Source of the DNA: UBA1141 sp963665155 | GTDB lineage: Bacteria; Chloroflexota; Dehalococcoidia; Lucifugimonadales; UBA3495 | Direction: 5' to 3' | Length of the DNA stretch: 64,000 nucleotides | Assembly (NCBI GenBank): GCA_963665155.2 | Contig: OY761986.2 | Coordinates: forward strand, 1,054,001-1,118,000 | Shown: positions 18,997 to 28,082 of the stretch, piece by piece | Numbering within the stretch: the first letter of the stretch is position 1 | Layout of the letters: the number at the start of each line of letters is the position of its first letter | Made by a program: the position numbers and the translations under genes | Notes under the pieces: model-generated | What the model was told of the DNA's origin: nothing | Database searches by the model: none | The model's input: the letters and a program-made list of their open reading frames with translations, nothing else

Positions 18997-19257
18997 TTAT
19001 ACCGCCGGATTCGCCTCTTCGATCTCGAAGCGATATTCCTCTATGACGGGGTTGGAAAGGAGCATGTTGCACATTTCGGCCACCCGCGCTTCGGCCCGAG
19101 TGCGCTCTGGTTCGTCTACCCGAAGCTCCAAGTATTTGCCGATGCGCACGTCGTCCACCTCGTCGAACCCCATGTGCTTCAAGCCGCCCAAAACCGTCAA
19201 GCCTTGAGGGTCGTTGACGGCTGGTTTAAGTGTGACGTAAATCTTGGCCAGGTACAA
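18997..19257 (-). CDS. purS: Phosphoribosylformylglycinamidine synthase subunit PurS
   Basis: 86 residues from TTG 19257. MYLAKIYVTLKPAVNDPQG, LKHMGFDEVDDVRIGKYLEL and MCNMLLSNPVIEEYRFEIEE are the typical PurS strands and helices. PurS is the small subunit that joins PurL and PurQ in the fourth step of purine synthesis. It ends the minus-strand purine cluster, 17 bp after the DUF3105 gene. The expected purQ/purL neighbours are absent: the next thing downstream is the end of the 9.1-kb island. Confidence 0.92.
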   Translation of the reverse strand: MYLAKIYVTLKPAVNDPQGLTVLGGLKHMGFDEVDDVRIGKYLELRVDEPERTRAEARVAEMCNMLLSNPVIEEYRFEIEEANPAV

Positions 19258-19274
19258 TTCTATCCTCCGGTCCC

Positions 19275-19934
19275 CTATCTACAAGGAATAGTCTCCGGCC
19301 CCAGGCTGCCGGCATAAGAATTGAAGAAGAGTTCGATCCGATCTGGGTCAACTCCTTCCATAGTATCCAGTACGCCCCATGCCGCCAAGGCCACCTGACC
19401 TTCGGGAATTTTGTCGTAGGAGCGGGTAATGCCCCATATATTGCTAATTCCGATGTTGCCGACGGTGTCTCGTAGTTGGTCCACTTGGGCCGAATCCGGT
19501 AGGTTATAGCTAACCACAATGTTGCCATGCTCCAAGTGGTGTATGACAACTTCGTCCCGAATTCCGTCCTCGTAGAACCCGCACCTTTGCAGCACTTGGG
19601 GTGGGTAGTGGTCGCCGGAAGTAGGAGGGAAAAAATCGTATTGGATATCTGTGCCCTCAGCCAAGTGGTTTCTAGAGGGGTCTATAACTTGTCTCTCACC
19701 CACTCCAGCTATGTGTTGGTTGGCGCTGCCGGTGTTCCCAGCGCTGTGCCCTCCTCCGCCCAGTCCTCCTACGGCGAAGCCCGCTATAACTAGGACTGCG
19801 ATCAGAGCCGAAGCCACAATATAAATCTTGTTGGCTCTTTTTCTCTTCGGTTTATTGGTGGCCAGCGTACCAGCAGAACGCGCTCTCCTGGACAGCGCTT
19901 GGCCCCGGCTGCGCCGGTGTTTCGATTCTGGCAA
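19275..19934 (-). CDS. DUF3105 membrane-anchored protein
   Basis: 219 residues, probably from TTG 19934. There is a basic N-terminus, one membrane segment at about 36-56 (IYIVASALIAVLVIAGFAVGG), a low-complexity Gly/Ser linker, then a DUF3105 domain with PPTSGDHYPP, CGFYEDGIRDEVVIHHLEHGNIVVSY. The domain should lie outside the membrane. Its function is unknown. It sits between purC and purS with short gaps, so it is co-transcribed with purine genes. Confidence 0.8.
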   Translation of the reverse strand: MPESKHRRSRGQALSRRARSAGTLATNKPKRKRANKIYIVASALIAVLVIAGFAVGGLGGGGHSAGNTGSANQHIAGVGERQVIDPSRNHLAEGTDIQYDFFPPTSGDHYPPQVLQRCGFYEDGIRDEVVIHHLEHGNIVVSYNLPDSAQVDQLRDTVGNIGISNIWGITRSYDKIPEGQVALAAWGVLDTMEGVDPDRIELFFNSYAGSLGPETIPCR

Positions 19935-19959
19935 TGTGTTTACTCCGTGGGGTCAGCTA

Positions 19960-20859
19960 CTAGGTGAGCTGTTCCCCTGTTAGCAGGCGATAGGCATCCA
20001 GATAACGCTCCGATGTCTGTGTCACTACTTTGTCGGGCAGGGGTGGCGCCGGTGGTTCCCGGTTCCAATCTTGACTTGCCAGCCAGTCCCGGACGGGTTG
20101 CTTGTCGAAACTGGGTTGAGACTTGCCAGGACTGTAACTTTCCGCATCCCAAAAGCGGCTGGAGTCCGGGGTGAGCAGTTCGTCGATCAAAGTTAACTGA
20201 CCGCCAATAAGCCCGAATTCCATCTTGGTGTCCGCCAGGATTATTCCCCGGTCCAAGGCATATTCCTTGCCGAATTGATAGACGGCTATGCTGACCTCGG
20301 CCAGTTGGCTTGCCAGGTCCGCCCCGACCATGTCTAGGACCTCTTGGTCGGTCATGTTTTCGTCGTGGCCTTCTTCGGCCTTGGTGGTCGGTGTGAACAG
20401 CAACTCCGGAAACTCCTGACCTTCCAGCAGCCCTGCCGGTACCGGCTTCCCGGAGACGGTGCCTTCGCCTCGGTACTCGGACCATGCGCTGCCAGCAATG
20501 TATCCCCTGACCACACACTCGATATCGATGCGTTCGGCTTGCTTGACGATCATGGCCTGCCGGGCTATCTCTGGTGGCAAGCCATCCGGAGCGAACCTGG
20601 CCGCAACGTCTGCGGCTGCCATTGGATCGTCGGCTGGCATCAAGAAGTGGTTGGGTACCAAATGCTGCGTTTTCCGGAACCAGAAAGCCGAGATTTGATT
20701 TAAGACCCGCCCCTTTTCCGGAATTCCCAAGGGCAACACTACGTCAAAAGCGGAAATCCGGTCTGTGGAGACCATCAACAAGCGGCCTTGGTCCAACTGA
20801 TAAGTGTCCCTCACCTTGCCCCGATGCAGCAAGCTGGGCAAGTGTGTTTCAGTAATCAT
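19960..20859 (-). CDS. purC: Phosphoribosylaminoimidazole-succinocarboxamide synthase
   Basis: 299 residues with the hallmarks of SAICAR synthetase: LHRGKVRDTYQLDQGRLLMVSTDRISAFDVV, IECVVRGYIAGSAWSEY, TDQEVLDMVG, GIILADTKMEFGL and DELLTPDSSRFW. It joins aspartate to CAIR. ATG 20859 follows a clear AGGAG. The length is that of the larger, roughly 300-residue SAICAR synthetase type. It sits between purB and the DUF3105/purS pair. Confidence 0.96.
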   Translation of the reverse strand: MITETHLPSLLHRGKVRDTYQLDQGRLLMVSTDRISAFDVVLPLGIPEKGRVLNQISAFWFRKTQHLVPNHFLMPADDPMAAADVAARFAPDGLPPEIARQAMIVKQAERIDIECVVRGYIAGSAWSEYRGEGTVSGKPVPAGLLEGQEFPELLFTPTTKAEEGHDENMTDQEVLDMVGADLASQLAEVSIAVYQFGKEYALDRGIILADTKMEFGLIGGQLTLIDELLTPDSSRFWDAESYSPGKSQPSFDKQPVRDWLASQDWNREPPAPPLPDKVVTQTSERYLDAYRLLTGEQLT

Positions 20860-20968
20860 CCCCGCTCCTGTTTAGCTTGGTCTATCTTGCGTAACCGAAT
20901 ACGCAAAATAGATCCGCTTAACTATATGTTATACCAATCTAAATCAATTGGCATACGAATTATTCAGG

Positions 20969-22285
20969 TCAACTTGGAAGCGAAACCTTTGCCTCTTCCA
21001 ATCCCAAACGGCCAAAAATGTCCTCAACGTATCTGGTGTAGTAGCTATAGTCGAAGATTTTATCGAGGGCATCCACATTGAGATACGCCAATGCTTCGCC
21101 GTCAGATTTCAGCAAATCCCGGAAGTCCTGGTTCTGGTCCCAGCTCAACCCAGCGTTCCGTTGAACGATCTTGTAGGCGTCTTCCCGGGGCAGCCCTTTG
21201 TCCACTAGGGCCAGCAAAACCTGTTGGGAAAAGATTAGGCCCTTGCTACTTTCCACATTGGCCCACATCCGATCCGGGAAAACCCGTAGGTATTTGATGA
21301 TTTCGGCGAAAATGTTGAGAATATAGTCCAAAGCCAAGCAGGAATCCGGCAAAATGATTCTCTCGGCGGATGAGTGGCTAATATCACGCTCACCCCACAG
21401 GGCAACGTTCTCCAAGGCGGTGACACTATGTCCCCGGATCAGGCGGGCCAGGCCACAAATTCGCTCGGCAAGCTCGGGGTTCCGCTTGTGTGGCATAGAT
21501 GAGGAGCCGGTCTGACCTTGGCCAAAGGGTTCCTCCAATTCGTGAATCTCCGTGCGTTGCAGTGACCGAAGCTCAGTGGCGAATTTCTCCAGCGAAGCTG
21601 CGATAAGGGCCAAGGTTAGGATGAAGTGGGCGTGGCGGTCCCTCTGCACAACTTGATTGGACACCGGCTCCACCTGGAGTCCCAGATGGCGGCAGACTTT
21701 CTCTTCGACCCTGGGGGATACGGTGGCGTTGGTGCCCACGGCCCCGGAAATTTTGCCTACGCGAACGTTCTCCAGAGCATCCACCAACCGGGCCCGCTGG
21801 CGCCTCATCTCTTCCCACCACAGTGCCATCTTTAAGCCAAAAGTAATTGGTTCGGCGTGCACCCCATGGGTGCGTCCCATCATGATGGTGTTCTTGTGGG
21901 CAAGTGCCTGAACCCGGAGCGCCTCTATAGCCTCGTCCATATCTTGGAGCAGCAGTGCGCCCGCTTCCCCAAGCTGGAGTCCCAGAGCGGTGTCCAACAT
22001 ATCAGAAGAAGTTAAGCCCAAGTGCAGCCAGCGACCTTCTGGGCCGATCCCTTCGGTGATCGAGGTCAGAAACGCTGTCACGTCGTGGCGGGTGGTCTCG
22101 AATATCTCAAGCATCCGGGGATGATTGTACCTGGCCTGCCTCAGCAAGCCCATGTCGTCGGTGGGGATGACCCCTTCTTCGGTCCAGGCCTCGCAAGCCG
22201 CCAGTTCCACCTGCATCCATTTCTGATACTTGTTCTCTTCCGACCATACCTTTTTCATTGCCAGTCTGGAGTAGCGATCAATCAT
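20969..22285 (-). CDS. purB: Adenylosuccinate lyase
   Basis: 438 residues from ATG 22285, chosen over an upstream in-frame ATG at 22303 because GGAGGA lies just before it and the family begins MIDRYS. The fumarase/ASL signature TGSSSMPHKRNPELAE and TSSDMLDTALGLQL are present. It splits SAICAR and adenylosuccinate to release fumarate. It is part of the purine cluster. Confidence 0.96.
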   Translation of the reverse strand: MIDRYSRLAMKKVWSEENKYQKWMQVELAACEAWTEEGVIPTDDMGLLRQARYNHPRMLEIFETTRHDVTAFLTSITEGIGPEGRWLHLGLTSSDMLDTALGLQLGEAGALLLQDMDEAIEALRVQALAHKNTIMMGRTHGVHAEPITFGLKMALWWEEMRRQRARLVDALENVRVGKISGAVGTNATVSPRVEEKVCRHLGLQVEPVSNQVVQRDRHAHFILTLALIAASLEKFATELRSLQRTEIHELEEPFGQGQTGSSSMPHKRNPELAERICGLARLIRGHSVTALENVALWGERDISHSSAERIILPDSCLALDYILNIFAEIIKYLRVFPDRMWANVESSKGLIFSQQVLLALVDKGLPREDAYKIVQRNAGLSWDQNQDFRDLLKSDGEALAYLNVDALDKIFDYSYYTRYVEDIFGRLGLEEAKVSLPS

Positions 22286-22345
22286 CTGGAGTCCTCCCCA
22301 CATCGGCTGCTTTGGCGTATTGTTTTCGCAATGGCAGTTTTCTCC

Positions 22346-22420
22346 GACGCATCATTGTTTGAACCAACAGGGTTTGAAGCAACCAGATTTGCAGCAACCA
22401 GGTTTGCAGCAACTGGCGTG
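22346..22420. repeat. Five degenerate 15-bp tandem units
   Basis: Units start at 22346, 22361, 22376, 22391 and 22406, the central ones close to GCAGCAACCAGGTTT. They lie between the purB start and the HAD phosphatase stop, with no clear gene over them. Confidence 0.75.
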
Positions 22421-22463
22421 ATATCCTCAAAGAGTGTGGTAAGTGTCCGGAAATTGCCGTGCC

Positions 22464-23144
22464 TCAGGAGTTTCGACCATTGGAGTGGTATGCGACCACG
22501 GCGTGGAACATGTCTTGAAAGTCGGTAAAAGGATGGAATGGAATATTGGTGCGAGTGCATTCCTCCGCCAAAGTACGGTGGGCATACAGCACGTCGACTC
22601 TCGTGGCTGCCTCGAAGTCGGACATGCCGTCCCCGGCGTAAAAAATGTGGTAGCCCTGCTGTTGAAATTGCTCCACCACCAGTCCCTTAGAGTTGCCTCG
22701 GTTTTCCTGGCCAGCTCGGGTGTGGAGGTACTCGTAGGCGATCCCTTGAGCGGAGAAACTGGTATTGACGGCGTATACCGGTACTTGGGAATGGCCCTCT
22801 TTCCACAATAAGGCTTCGATGTAAAAATCCAGCCCCTGGCTAACGATGGCGAAGGGTATGTCATTTTCCTGACAATAGCCTTTGAGCTCACCAAAATAGG
22901 GACGTAGGCTGGCATGGCTTCTCACATGGTCTTGCATGGTAGCCACGTCGGCCTGGATGTCGCGGAATGCTATCTCCTGGTACTCCTTTAGGTTTATCTC
23001 TCCGGCCCGAAACCGCCCCCGCACATCCTGCCAGGTCGGGTCCCCAAAACGGGTCAACAGCAATTCGGCCACGTTCTGCTCTGCGGCCGTATCGTCAAAG
23101 TCCAATAGCACTGCTGGTTGCCGGCTATCTTGCACGTAGCTCAC
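22464..23144 (-). CDS. HAD-superfamily phosphatase (MtnX-like)
   Basis: 226 residues from GTG 23144, which lies inside the last codons of purE (20-bp overlap). Motif I is LLDFDDTAAEQNVAELLL, motif II is FAIVSQGLDFY (Ser) and motif III/IV is IFYAGDGMSDFEAA, with KG before it. The cap is small and helical, as in MtnX and phosphoserine-phosphatase-like enzymes. Its place between purE and purB suggests a phosphate ester linked to purine synthesis, but no substrate can be read from the sequence. Confidence 0.75.
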   Translation of the reverse strand: MSYVQDSRQPAVLLDFDDTAAEQNVAELLLTRFGDPTWQDVRGRFRAGEINLKEYQEIAFRDIQADVATMQDHVRSHASLRPYFGELKGYCQENDIPFAIVSQGLDFYIEALLWKEGHSQVPVYAVNTSFSAQGIAYEYLHTRAGQENRGNSKGLVVEQFQQQGYHIFYAGDGMSDFEAATRVDVLYAHRTLAEECTRTNIPFHPFTDFQDMFHAVVAYHSNGRNS

Positions 23145-23583
23145 GGCGATAGTCCTCGTAGGCTTGCCTAATCTCTTCGTTGTGGAGCCCCAATATCTCA
23201 GCGGCATAATAGGCGGCGTTGCGCGCCCCCCACGCACCGACGGCCATACAGGCCACGGGAATCCCCGGAGGCATCTGGGCGGTAGCCAAAAGCGCATCCA
23301 TGCCCTTGAGTTCGCTGGATGCCAGAGGAATTCCGATTATCGGTAAGGTGGTCCAAGATGCCAGCACGCCTCCCAAGGCAGCCGAGCCACCAGCGGCAGC
23401 GATCAGCACTTGAATGCCGCGCCCTCTGGCTTGCTCGGCGTATTCCCTTACTTTTTCTGGGGTGCGGTGGGCCGACATGACCCGGACCTCGTAGTCGATC
23501 TTCATTTGCTCTAAGGTGTTTACTGTCTCTTGAACCACCGGTTCATCCGAGGCGCTGCCCATAATAACGCCGACTTGCGGCAT
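23125..23583 (-). CDS. purE: N5-carboxyaminoimidazole ribonucleotide mutase
   Basis: 152 residues with GVIMGSASDEPV, YEVRVMSAHRTPE and AAAGGSAALGGVLAS...PIIGIPL, the PurE class I pattern. It converts N5-CAIR to CAIR. No purK is visible nearby. It overlaps the HAD phosphatase gene. Confidence 0.95.
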   Translation of the reverse strand: MPQVGVIMGSASDEPVVQETVNTLEQMKIDYEVRVMSAHRTPEKVREYAEQARGRGIQVLIAAAGGSAALGGVLASWTTLPIIGIPLASSELKGMDALLATAQMPPGIPVACMAVGAWGARNAAYYAAEILGLHNEEIRQAYEDYRRELRAR

Positions 23584-23693
23584 GACCCATTCCTCCCTAT
23601 CTTGTATCAGAAATTAATGGCTTGTTTACAAAAAAAACGGAAGTCCAACCTGTCGCATTATGCCCGTTGTGCTTTCTAAAGGCCCGCTGAATC

Positions 23694-23716
23694 AAAATCG
23701 CAAGTCCCGCGATTTT
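23694..23716 (-). terminator. Probable rho-independent terminator
   Basis: AAAATCGC and GCGATTTT pair around a 7-nt loop. On the minus strand the stem ends in a T-rich run. It lies downstream of the 23832-24305 gene and would end the purD-side transcript before purE. Confidence 0.45.
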
Positions 23717-23817
23717 TGAGTAGCGCAACATCACGCGATGAATCTAAACATTATTCCTGAAGCTAAATTTACTGAATCTAGGCGGCGGGTATGTGACTCT
23801 GGCAAGCTCTTACCGCT

Positions 23818-23849
23818 AAAGCTCCAGTTCATCAAAGCTCCAGTTCATC
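23818..23849. repeat. 16-bp tandem duplication at a stop codon
   Basis: AAAGCTCCAGTTCATC occurs at 23818-23833 and 23834-23849. The duplication repeats the last codons of the minus-strand gene, which now stops inside it. Confidence 0.8.
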
Positions 23850-24305
23850 CCGGAATGCTTCCACCAAAGCTGTTTCTAAGGCCTCTTTTTCGGGACGTAT
23901 CTCCACCCCATTCACGTGCAGGGCTATCGCTTCCTGGTCCAAGAATACCTCTACTGCAATGTCCCGGTCGCCATCTTCCTCCCAGGACAATAAGCTGGTG
24001 ACGGCGTCTTCATCGTCTGCCTCCGCATCATCTTCGCCACGTCCTGCGTCCAATTCGGGCCCAAGATCATCATCCTCATCTTCTTGTTCCCACGAGACGA
24101 TGGTTTCCAGTTCACCCCGGCCTTCCAGAAGAGTGTCATTCATTTCTGTGAGCAACTCTATGATGCCCAAAGTTGCGGACAAATCCACCATCTCTTGATG
24201 TACTTGGCGCAATTCGGCTGCATCCGCATCAGCCCGCTGTATGCGCCGGACCCTAACATCGGCAAGTTCGTCCCGTAGGTCCACCAGCGTATCTCGCCAG
24301 GCCAT
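23832..24305 (-). CDS. Acidic protein of unknown function in the purine cluster
   Basis: 157 residues from ATG 24305, with AGGGAG at a good distance. The first half is a charged helical region (WRDTLVDLRDELADVRVRRIQRADADAAELRQ) likely to form a coiled coil. The middle is very acidic (QEDEDDDLGPELDAGRGEDDAEADDED). The C-terminal part looks like a small alpha/beta unit (IAVEVFLDQEAIALHVNGVEI). No family is recognised. It directly follows the next gene in a minus-strand run with purD. Confidence 0.5.
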   Translation of the reverse strand: MAWRDTLVDLRDELADVRVRRIQRADADAAELRQVHQEMVDLSATLGIIELLTEMNDTLLEGRGELETIVSWEQEDEDDDLGPELDAGRGEDDAEADDEDAVTSLLSWEEDGDRDIAVEVFLDQEAIALHVNGVEIRPEKEALETALVEAFRDELEL

Positions 24306-24316
24306 TAGCACACTCC

Positions 24317-24916
24317 CTAGGCCCCGGGCCTTGATATGAAGTAAAAAAACTCGTCAACCGATCGAAAGTCGGCCACACCTAGCCGTCGCCGAACCGTGTC
24401 GGACCCTTCCAGTAAGTCTATGTAGCCGATGCCCATGGGGCCTCTACGCAACGCATTCATCTCAATTCCCAGCTTTGGGCTCAGCTTCTGGCTCAGCTTC
24501 CGGAAGGCCTTTTCGGCATTGTTGTTCCAGACCGCAAATAACCTGGGCTCCGAGAGACAAAGCAAGTAGGAGATGAAATCTTTCCCAGCCCCGGCGAGCT
24601 TGAATGCTCCGCCGTCATCGGCGCATTCCTGAAACCTACCTTCGAGCTTAACGGTATCGTATAACAAAAAATCCAGGGAATCCCGAATTTCGCCAATGGG
24701 GTTACTTTCGAAGTCCTTTCGGTGGGTTCCCCCTGAGGAGGTATACAAGGACCGGGCTTGTTCGATGGAGAGCTCAGCCAATGCGGCTTCTTTTATCCAG
24801 CCCGCAAACTCCGTTGACCGTTCCCATTTCCGGCGTCTATATTTCGCTAGTTTCGACTCGGCTTCGGCTTCACCGAATGCCTGGGTTAGGGATTGCCAGT
24901 CGATGTCGGCGCCCAT
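24317..24916 (-). CDS. Conserved protein of unknown function, 3' of purD
   Basis: 199 residues from ATG 24916. It has the pattern DSLDFLLYDTVKLEGRFQEC...FKLAGAGKDFISYLLCLSEPRLFAVWNNNAEKAFRKL. This resembles a helical module seen beside restriction or McrB-type proteins, but the match is from memory of the pattern and weak. A 12-bp unit is doubled at 24476-24499, giving KLSQKLSPKLG. It starts 8 bp after purD, so it is probably in the same transcript. Confidence 0.5.
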   Translation of the reverse strand: MGADIDWQSLTQAFGEAEAESKLAKYRRRKWERSTEFAGWIKEAALAELSIEQARSLYTSSGGTHRKDFESNPIGEIRDSLDFLLYDTVKLEGRFQECADDGGAFKLAGAGKDFISYLLCLSEPRLFAVWNNNAEKAFRKLSQKLSPKLGIEMNALRRGPMGIGYIDLLEGSDTVRRRLGVADFRSVDEFFYFISRPGA

Positions 24917-24924
24917 GGCAAACT

Positions 24925-26244
24925 TTACCCGCGGTTCTTGGGAGAAAAGGCAATGCTGTGCTCGTCGGCCAGTTCAGCAATGTCCTTCCGGAAAATAACC
25001 CCATCAAAGCTGATTCTACGAGCTCTATGATACGCCTTGGTCCGTGCCTCCGCCAAGGTTTCTCCCTGACCCACGACGGTCATAACCCGTCCTCCGCTGG
25101 TAACAAGCTGATTTTCGCCGTCTAGCAGTTGGTGACGCGTGGCAGCGTGAAACAGCATTCCGCCATCGCCTGAATTATCGGCCCCGGAGTCGGCTCCGGA
25201 GATGGCGAACCCAGATTCGTATTTCCCAGGATAGCCATTGGACGCCAAGACAACGCCCACGTGACATTGGTCCTTCCATGTAACCGGAACTTGGTCGAGC
25301 CTGCCCTCAACGCAGGCTTGGAACAGGTCCAACGGGTCGGTAGCCAGGCGGGGCAACACCACCTGAGTTTCCGGGTCGCCGAGGCGGCAATTAAACTCCA
25401 GCACCTTGGGGCCTTCGGCAGTTAACATAAGCCCTGCATAAAGCACACCTTTATACGGATGACCCCGGCTTGCCATGGCATCTACCACGGGCCGCATAAT
25501 GGCATCCTCAACTTGGTGAGCCAACTCTTGGCTCCAAAAACCAGGTGGCGAGTAACTGCCCATGCCACCAGTATTGGGACCTAAATTACCGTCTTCCAAG
25601 CGCTTATAATCGCAGGCCGCTACCAAAGATGATATGTGCTCGCCATCGCAGAACGCGAAGACGCTGACCTCGGGACCGGTTAGCAATTCTTCAATAACTA
25701 CAGTGTCGCCCGCCTCGCCAAACGCCCGGTCATTCATGCAAGCGCGGACGGCATCGGCTGCTTCATTGGCGTTCTCGCAGATTATGACGCCCTTCCCGGC
25801 GGCTAGACCATCGGCTTTAACCACAGTAGGGCCCGAATGGTCTTTCAGAAACTCGAGGGCCGCACCTTCCTCTTGAAACACCCAGAAGTCTGGGCAAGGC
25901 ACTGCCGCTTCCTTCATCAACTCCAAGGCGAAACTCTTGCTGGTCTCTATCCTGGCCGCTGCTTGGGTTGGGCCAAAGGCGGCGATGCCCTGGGAGGTTA
26001 GCCGGTCAACAATTCCCAAAGATAGGGGCAATTCAGGGCCGACCACCACCAAGTCTATGGCCAGCGATTTTGCGGCTGCGATAACGCCATCAACGTCTTC
26101 GGGCTTTATGGCCAGGTTGGTTGCGATGGATGCGATCCCGGCGTTGCCGTCGGCAACCCACAGCTTGGTGAGCCTAGCGCTTTGGGCCAGCCGCCAAGCG
26201 ATGGTGTGCTCTCTTGCGCCGGAACCAAGGAGGAGGACGTTCAT
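24925..26244 (-). CDS. purD: Phosphoribosylamine-glycine ligase (GAR synthetase)
   Basis: 439 residues if started at ATG 26244 (MNVLLLGSGAREHTIAW), where the family begins; an in-frame ATG at 26271 has a weak ribosome site and is possible. ATP-grasp features are FALELMKEAAVPCPDFW, PTVVKADGLAAGKGVIIC, EELLTGPEVSVFAFCDG and FNCRLGDPETQVVLPRL. An insert of repeated 12-bp units near 25160-25200 (SGADSGADNSGD) lies in a surface loop. It makes GAR from phosphoribosylamine and glycine. Confidence 0.95.
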   Translation of the reverse strand: MNVLLLGSGAREHTIAWRLAQSARLTKLWVADGNAGIASIATNLAIKPEDVDGVIAAAKSLAIDLVVVGPELPLSLGIVDRLTSQGIAAFGPTQAAARIETSKSFALELMKEAAVPCPDFWVFQEEGAALEFLKDHSGPTVVKADGLAAGKGVIICENANEAADAVRACMNDRAFGEAGDTVVIEELLTGPEVSVFAFCDGEHISSLVAACDYKRLEDGNLGPNTGGMGSYSPPGFWSQELAHQVEDAIMRPVVDAMASRGHPYKGVLYAGLMLTAEGPKVLEFNCRLGDPETQVVLPRLATDPLDLFQACVEGRLDQVPVTWKDQCHVGVVLASNGYPGKYESGFAISGADSGADNSGDGGMLFHAATRHQLLDGENQLVTSGGRVMTVVGQGETLAEARTKAYHRARRISFDGVIFRKDIAELADEHSIAFSPKNRG

Positions 26245-26386
26245 TGGGTGATCTGCCGGATGGCTTGCCATTTCACCCGTCGAGTCATCCAGTGGATGAG
26301 ATTGGGTTGTAGTTGGGATGGGTCTGCTGAGTTCACCGCCCTTTTCACTCCCCCACTGGGCTGCTTACCGTGACTGCTGCTCACGC

Positions 26387-26414
26387 GATTATTCCCACTC
26401 GATTATTCCCACTC
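26387..26414. repeat. 14-bp tandem duplication at the guaA stop
   Basis: GATTATTCCCACTC at 26387-26400 and again at 26401-26414, spanning the guaA stop codon. Confidence 0.85.
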
Positions 26415-28082
26415 TATGGTGCCCGGCGGTTTACTGGTAATGTCGTAAACCACGCGGTTGACCCCTGGCACCTCGTTTACAATCCGGGTAGACATCCGGG
26501 CTAACACTTCGTAGGGCAAGCGCACCCAGTCGGCGGTCATTGCGTCTTCGCTGTTCACCGCCCGGATTGCGCAGACGTAGCCGTAGGTGCGGTAGTCCCC
26601 CATAACGCCAACCGTGCGGCTGTCGCTGAGCACGGCGAAGCTCTGCCAGATTTGGTCGTAAAGGCCGGCCGCCTTTATCTCGTCGATAACAATCCAGTCG
26701 CAACCCCGGAGAATATCCAAGCGCTCTTTGGTGACTTCTCCGATGATTCTGATGGCCAAGCCGGGACCGGGAAATGGCTGACGATATACCATCTCTGCTT
26801 GAAGACCCAGCTCCAAACCGACTTCCCGCACCTCATCCTTGAACAGGTAACGTAGCGGCTCCACCAGTATCAAGTTCATCTTCTCGGGCAGCCCGCCCAC
26901 ATTGTGATGAGTCTTGATACGAGCCGAAGCGCGGTTTTCCGGCGTTTCACTTTCGATCACGTCGGGGTAAAGGGTCCCTTGGGCCAGAAAGTCTGTTTGG
27001 CCCAACTCCGACGCCGCATCCTCAAAGACCCGGATGAACTCCTCGCCAATGACCTTGCGTTTCGTCTCGGGATCGGTCACGCCTTCCAGCTTGTTCAAGA
27101 ACCGGTCGGTGGCGTCGGCATAAATCAACTTCAAACCCAAGTTTCGGTTGAAGGTTGCTTGGACGCGCTCGGCTTCTTCGCTGCGCAAGAGACCGTTATT
27201 AACAAAGATACAGGTTAATTGATCGCCAATTGCCCGGTTAAGCAGCATGGCAGTTACCGCCGAATCTACCCCACCGGAAAGTGCGCAGATTACCCGTCCA
27301 TCGCCCACCTGTTTACGGACCCGGTTTATGGAGTCGTTAACGAAATTTTTGGGCGTCCAAGTACCCTGGCAAAGGCAGGACTTGAAAAGAAAGTTCTTCA
27401 GGATCGACGTGCCTAGCGGGGTGTGTTGCACCTCCGGGTGGAACTGTAGGCCGAAAATGCCTTTTCCGTTGCCGATGGCCGCGACCGGAGAGTTCTCGGT
27501 GTAAGCCAACGCCGAAAAACCCGGGGGCATTTCTTCGACACGGTCGCCGTGGCTCATCCAAACCGGGAATGAAGTCGGCATGCCTTCGAATAAGGAGCCG
27601 TCCGGTGCATTTTGATGCAGAACGGCTGATCCGTACTCTTGCTTCAATCCGGGAGCCACCCGTCCGCCCAACTGGTGGACTAGGGCCTGCATGCCGTAGC
27701 AAATTCCCAAAACAGGTAAGGAACGCTCCAAGACCCAATCGGGCACGGTGGGAGCGCCGGCCTCAAACACGCTGGCTGGGCCGCCGGATAGGATGACACC
27801 CTTGGGGTTGATGTGCTCAATAGATTCCCAAGAGCCGCTGGCCGGAACAACCTCGGAGTATACTTTTAGCTCGCGCACCCGACGGGCGATCAGATGGCTA
27901 TATTGGGACCCGAAGTCGACTATTACTATGCCTTCATTGACCGACTGAAGATTGGCGTCTTGGGACGCGGTTTCGGTTTCAGGCCCCGCACTCTCCGAAC
28001 TCCTAGCGATCTCCAGGTATGCCGATACTAAGTCGTCGCTGGTGGCGACACGCCGTCCTCGGGGAAGCTTTTCCTCGACCGT
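26403..28082 (-). CDS. guaA: GMP synthase (glutamine-hydrolysing)
   Basis: Class I amidotransferase followed by an ATP pyrophosphatase and the GuaA dimer domain. Seen are IVIVDFGSQYSHLIARRVREL (start of the amidase), LGICYGMQALVHQ (catalytic Cys), LQFHPEVQHT (His/Glu), ICALSGGVDSAVTAMLL (P-loop), and a C-terminus ending PPGTIEWE. The first standard start codon in frame (GTG 27878) would remove the first amidase strand, so the true start is upstream. The only good ribosome site, AAGGAGG, is followed 6-7 bases later by ACG at 28082; I place the start there tentatively. There is also an in-frame CTG at 28016. Confidence 0.9.
   Translation of the reverse strand, partial: TVEEKLPRGRRVATSDDLVSAYLEIARSSESAGPETETASQDANLQSVNEGIVIVDFGSQYSHLIARRVRELKVYSEVVPASGSWESIEHINPKGVILSGGPASVFEAGAPTVPDWVLERSLPVLGICYGMQALVHQLGGRVAPGLKQEYGSAVLHQNAPDGSLFEGMPTSFPVWMSHGDRVEEMPPGFSALAYTENSPVAAIGNGKGIFGLQFHPEVQHTPLGTSILKNFLFKSCLCQGTWTPKNFVNDSINRVRKQVGDGRVICALSGGVDSAVTAMLLNRAIGDQLTCIFVNNGLLRSEEAERVQATFNRNLGLKLIYADATDRFLNKLEGVTDPETKRKVIGEEFIRVFEDAASELGQTDFLAQGTLYPDVIESETPENRASARIKTHHNVGGLPEKMNLILVEPLRYLFKDEVREVGLELGLQAEMVYRQPFPGPGLAIRIIGEVTKERLDILRGCDWIVIDEIKAAGLYDQIWQSFAVLSDSRTVGVMGDYRTYGYVCAIRAVNSEDAMTADWVRLPYEVLARMSTRIVNEVPGVNRVVYDITSKPPGTIEWE

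Noticed and set aside
22346..22420. Possible CRISPR or iteron array
   Set aside because: Short, degenerate and contiguous units without spacers. No cas or replication genes nearby.
22282..22560. Small minus-strand open frame over the 15-bp repeats
   Set aside because: It overlaps the HAD phosphatase in another frame and consists mainly of repeat translation. No start signal.
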